A DNA stretch of 64,000 nt from Cinclus cinclus. Its lineage: Eukaryota; Chordata; Aves; Passeriformes; Cinclidae. The stretch is taken from contig NC_085047.1 of the NCBI RefSeq assembly GCF_963662255.1, forward strand, positions 18,200,258 to 18,264,257, read 5' to 3'. Below are positions 61,493-64,000 of this stretch, one piece after another. The translations under genes and the position numbers were made by a program. Positions within the stretch are counted from its first letter, which is position 1. Every line of letters begins with the position of its first letter. A model generated the notes under the pieces. It made no database searches, was not told the origin of the DNA, and worked only from the letters and a program-made list of their open reading frames with translations.

Positions 61493-64000
61493 TGTACCAG
61501 TCAAAGAGCCAGCCCCAAATGACATCTCTATACAGGCCTGTAACATAAGAGCACCTTGAGTTTTTCCCAAAGAACAAAATTGCAAAGTTGATCCTGCATC
61601 CTACTATGATCCTTTTACCTGCACTCCATCCCAAATTTCCCCCTACAGTCTTTGCACAAGAATCTACAAAGGAGCTACTGATCTGATTCCAGCTGTGCCC
61701 TGTGTGACAGAAGTAGTAATCTCATCATGAAACTGTAACCACTGGCAGCAGTGTGTGCCATTTGTCACTTTTATGACACTAAAAGAGGTAAAAAATCTGA
61801 AGAAAGAATACTGGTCTGCCCTACTGTTCCCACTTTGCCTTCCTAGCCTGGGGTCATTATGTACAAGCAACCATATATTTTATCTACCACTGAACAAGGG
61901 TGTTAATGTTAGTCTCTGAACATCTTACCTGTGCTGGTTTCTGGCAAACTGTTTGCTGCTTATATTTTCTCATCACTCTTATGCTGCCAGTGTTTAATCA
62001 TGTTCAGTGAGTTCCAGAGAAACCAGTCAGCAGTGCTCAACAGCACTGAGCATAACGAGTGATTAACTCAGGGCACAGATCTTTTGGTAATGGAAACTGT
62101 GTAAAAACTTAGGTAATTTGTTTATGGAAAGATGTTGACTTGGCAGTATATGATTACAGCACTTGCTAGTGCACAACAACATAAAACTCTGCCCACAAGT
62201 AACATCAGAGAAGTAATTAAAAGAAAGAAAACAACTGATTCTATTTGGTCAAAATGGAGCTTTTGGGACATTACTGCAATAAAGATCAGGAAGCCAAACA
62301 ATCAATAGCTCTAGCAAAATATTTTTGAAAACTTCTGTATTTCTGAGTAAGATAGGTTTAATCCCTTCTCACTGGGCATCACTCTTGGGAAATTTAATTA
62401 GCTCTAGACAGCTGCCTAATGTTTGCATGAATTTTAACCGTGCTGACTTCAACCAGAATTTCTATCAGTACTCCTTATTTGGCCTGCTTTTTAAAATTTA
62501 GACTCACAACTTACAGTCTTCTCCCTATGGCAATTCTTTTTCCTTACTGAAAAATTTTCCTCCAGGGCCAATTCCCTTTGAGCATCTAGTTCTTCCTTCA
62601 GCTCTGTGGGAGGAGTAAGGGTAACAAGAACAGACTCAGTTTACTAAAGAAGGAGTAACTTATTCTTCCATTCCTACCTCACATTCACCATGCTTCCCTT
62701 GGTATATACTGGTCATGTGGACAGGATGAAGAAAAAGTAAGGATGAAGGGCAACATTCGGAAGCAGGCAATTAATGAGGAATTTTTCATGTAGTATAAAG
62801 TAAGGTGTCATACTACCTACCACTTTTGAAAACTTGCCTACAAACAGAAAAAAAAACCCAATAAAATGTAATAATAAAAAGTGGGATTAGTGCTAAACGC
62901 TTATGTTATGCACACTGCAAGAGAAGGATTACATCACACTAGAATTGAAAAAAAAGCAGAGAATTCAGCAGTTGGATTCATTCATTCTGGAAAGTACTAT
63001 TGCAAAGAGGGGAAGTAAAAATCTAGTTGAGGGTTGACGTTTTGCCCTCTATTTAACAAGTGGCCAAGATACTTCACATCAGCTTGCAAACCTATTCTGA
63101 ACAAAGTGAAGGATGTACTCCAATTTCACCATGGAATTCACCATGACTTGGGGGGAGAGCATAAGAAGGTTGTCCATGAAAGTGTGAATCTTGACTACAC
63201 ATGAATCCTAAAACAAGCCAGGTGAAAAAGAACATTACATTTTAAAAAAAATCTTTAATACACTTCCTAATGAAAGACTTTCCAAGAACCTAAAAGGCTA
63301 AATTAGAACATTGCAATTCCATTTTCTTTAAAAAATGCTTTAATTTAAATAATTACATAGGAAAAATAAAAGTCTCAACTCAAGGATAAGGCCGGCTGTG
63401 ATGTGATCTACCCTATTCTTTGCCAAGTTGTTGAAGTTTTACCCCTACAGACAGAGGCAGAAAAGCCATCATCTTGCTCTGCATCCCGTGTTGGACATTA
63501 TTAGAGCAGGTTTAATCTGGGACAGAAGTGTAGGAACAGTTTACTTGACTGCAGAGGTACACAGAGAAAGAAAAGATTAACAGAGCTTCTGGCTTTTCAG
63601 ATGAAAGGACCATAACCAGAGAGGCAAGCTTGTGAAGGCCTATCTGCATTTCTAATTTGGAACTGATGGCTTAATTTGGTTGTTGAGGCTGGGGAAACTG
63701 AGTTCAGGACAGAAAATTCTCTATATCTGTGCCCTGCATCTGGTCTGGGAAACTGATTAGTGGACTTGAAAGACAGCTAAGGCTATCACAGCTACAGAAA
63801 AAAAATAGAGTAAGTTAGTTAGGAGTTTTTATCTTCCAAAAAGGCAGGACAAATAATAGAGCTTCACCACACAACAGAAAGCCTTTCACAGTGAAATATT
63901 GTCAGCTCACTTCTGTGGCAGTGTGAACACAAACTGCAGGGTGTGGAACGAGTTGCAGTAAGCTGGTGAAAAAGGCAATTAGTGGGAGCGGAAAACTCCA
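61493..64000. other. Unique AT-rich DNA, no gene recognised
   Basis: About 2.5 kb to the window end with no open frame above 70 codons, no CR1 tail and no regular repeat. Short A-runs occur near 62849, 63243 and 63799. Confidence 0.7.

Overview
The window looks like gene-poor, AT-rich DNA from a bird, and most probably a songbird. The bird call rests on nine CR1 retrotransposon fragments. Their 3' ends carry the typical avian CR1 tail, a '...cttccaac...attctatgattct' type ending, and several retain the C-terminal part of the CR1 reverse-transcriptase ORF. Two solo LTRs also belong to endogenous-retrovirus families that I recognise from avian, especially passerine, genomes. I see no bacterial-type operons, no complete protein-coding gene, no CpG-island-like promoter, and no tRNA or rRNA gene. 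Nearly all short open reading frames are of the size and number expected by chance.

Layout. 1-8.6 kb: unique AT-rich sequence with one C/A-rich low-complexity tract (2.1-2.27 kb) that holds a G-quadruplex motif on the minus strand. 8.6-20.7 kb: three plus-strand CR1 fragments (8.60-8.98, 14.15-14.40 and 20.05-20.70 kb). Between them lie a 152-codon minus-strand ORF with a splice-donor-like site (9.76-10.2 kb), a (TAAA)8 and a (CTATT)13 microsatellite, and a palindrome cluster at 18.76-18.80 kb. 20.7-34.3 kb: unique sequence with a G/T-rich tract, purine tracts and a GTTT/TA compound microsatellite. 34.4-36.7 kb: a minus-strand candidate exon, a MIR-like relic, two CR1 tails facing each other, and a solo LTR with TATA-like and polyadenylation signals. 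36.7-51.4 kb: a CTCF-like site, two older CR1 relics, (CCAAA)12, a G-run, and two strong splice-acceptor-like sites. 51.4-55.2 kb: a CR1 fragment of about 680 bp and a minus-strand solo LTR of about 1.3 kb that contains a six-copy 39/40-bp minisatellite. 55.2-64 kb: conserved-element-like AT-rich DNA, an octamer palindrome, a 30-bp imperfect palindrome, and the longest CR1 (60.6-61.5 kb).

No set of genes works together here. The most economical reading is an intergenic desert or a stretch of a very large intron. Eight of the nine CR1 fragments point along the plus strand, and the best candidate exon is on the minus strand. Both would fit an intron of a minus-strand gene, because retroelements in introns tend to be kept antisense. 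This is inference: the sample is small and the 1.3-kb LTR points the other way. I found nothing I would defend as a new functional system. The items most worth checking are the minisatellite-bearing LTR, the 57-codon candidate exon at 34.38-34.55 kb, and the palindromes at 18.8, 55.75 and 60.06 kb.
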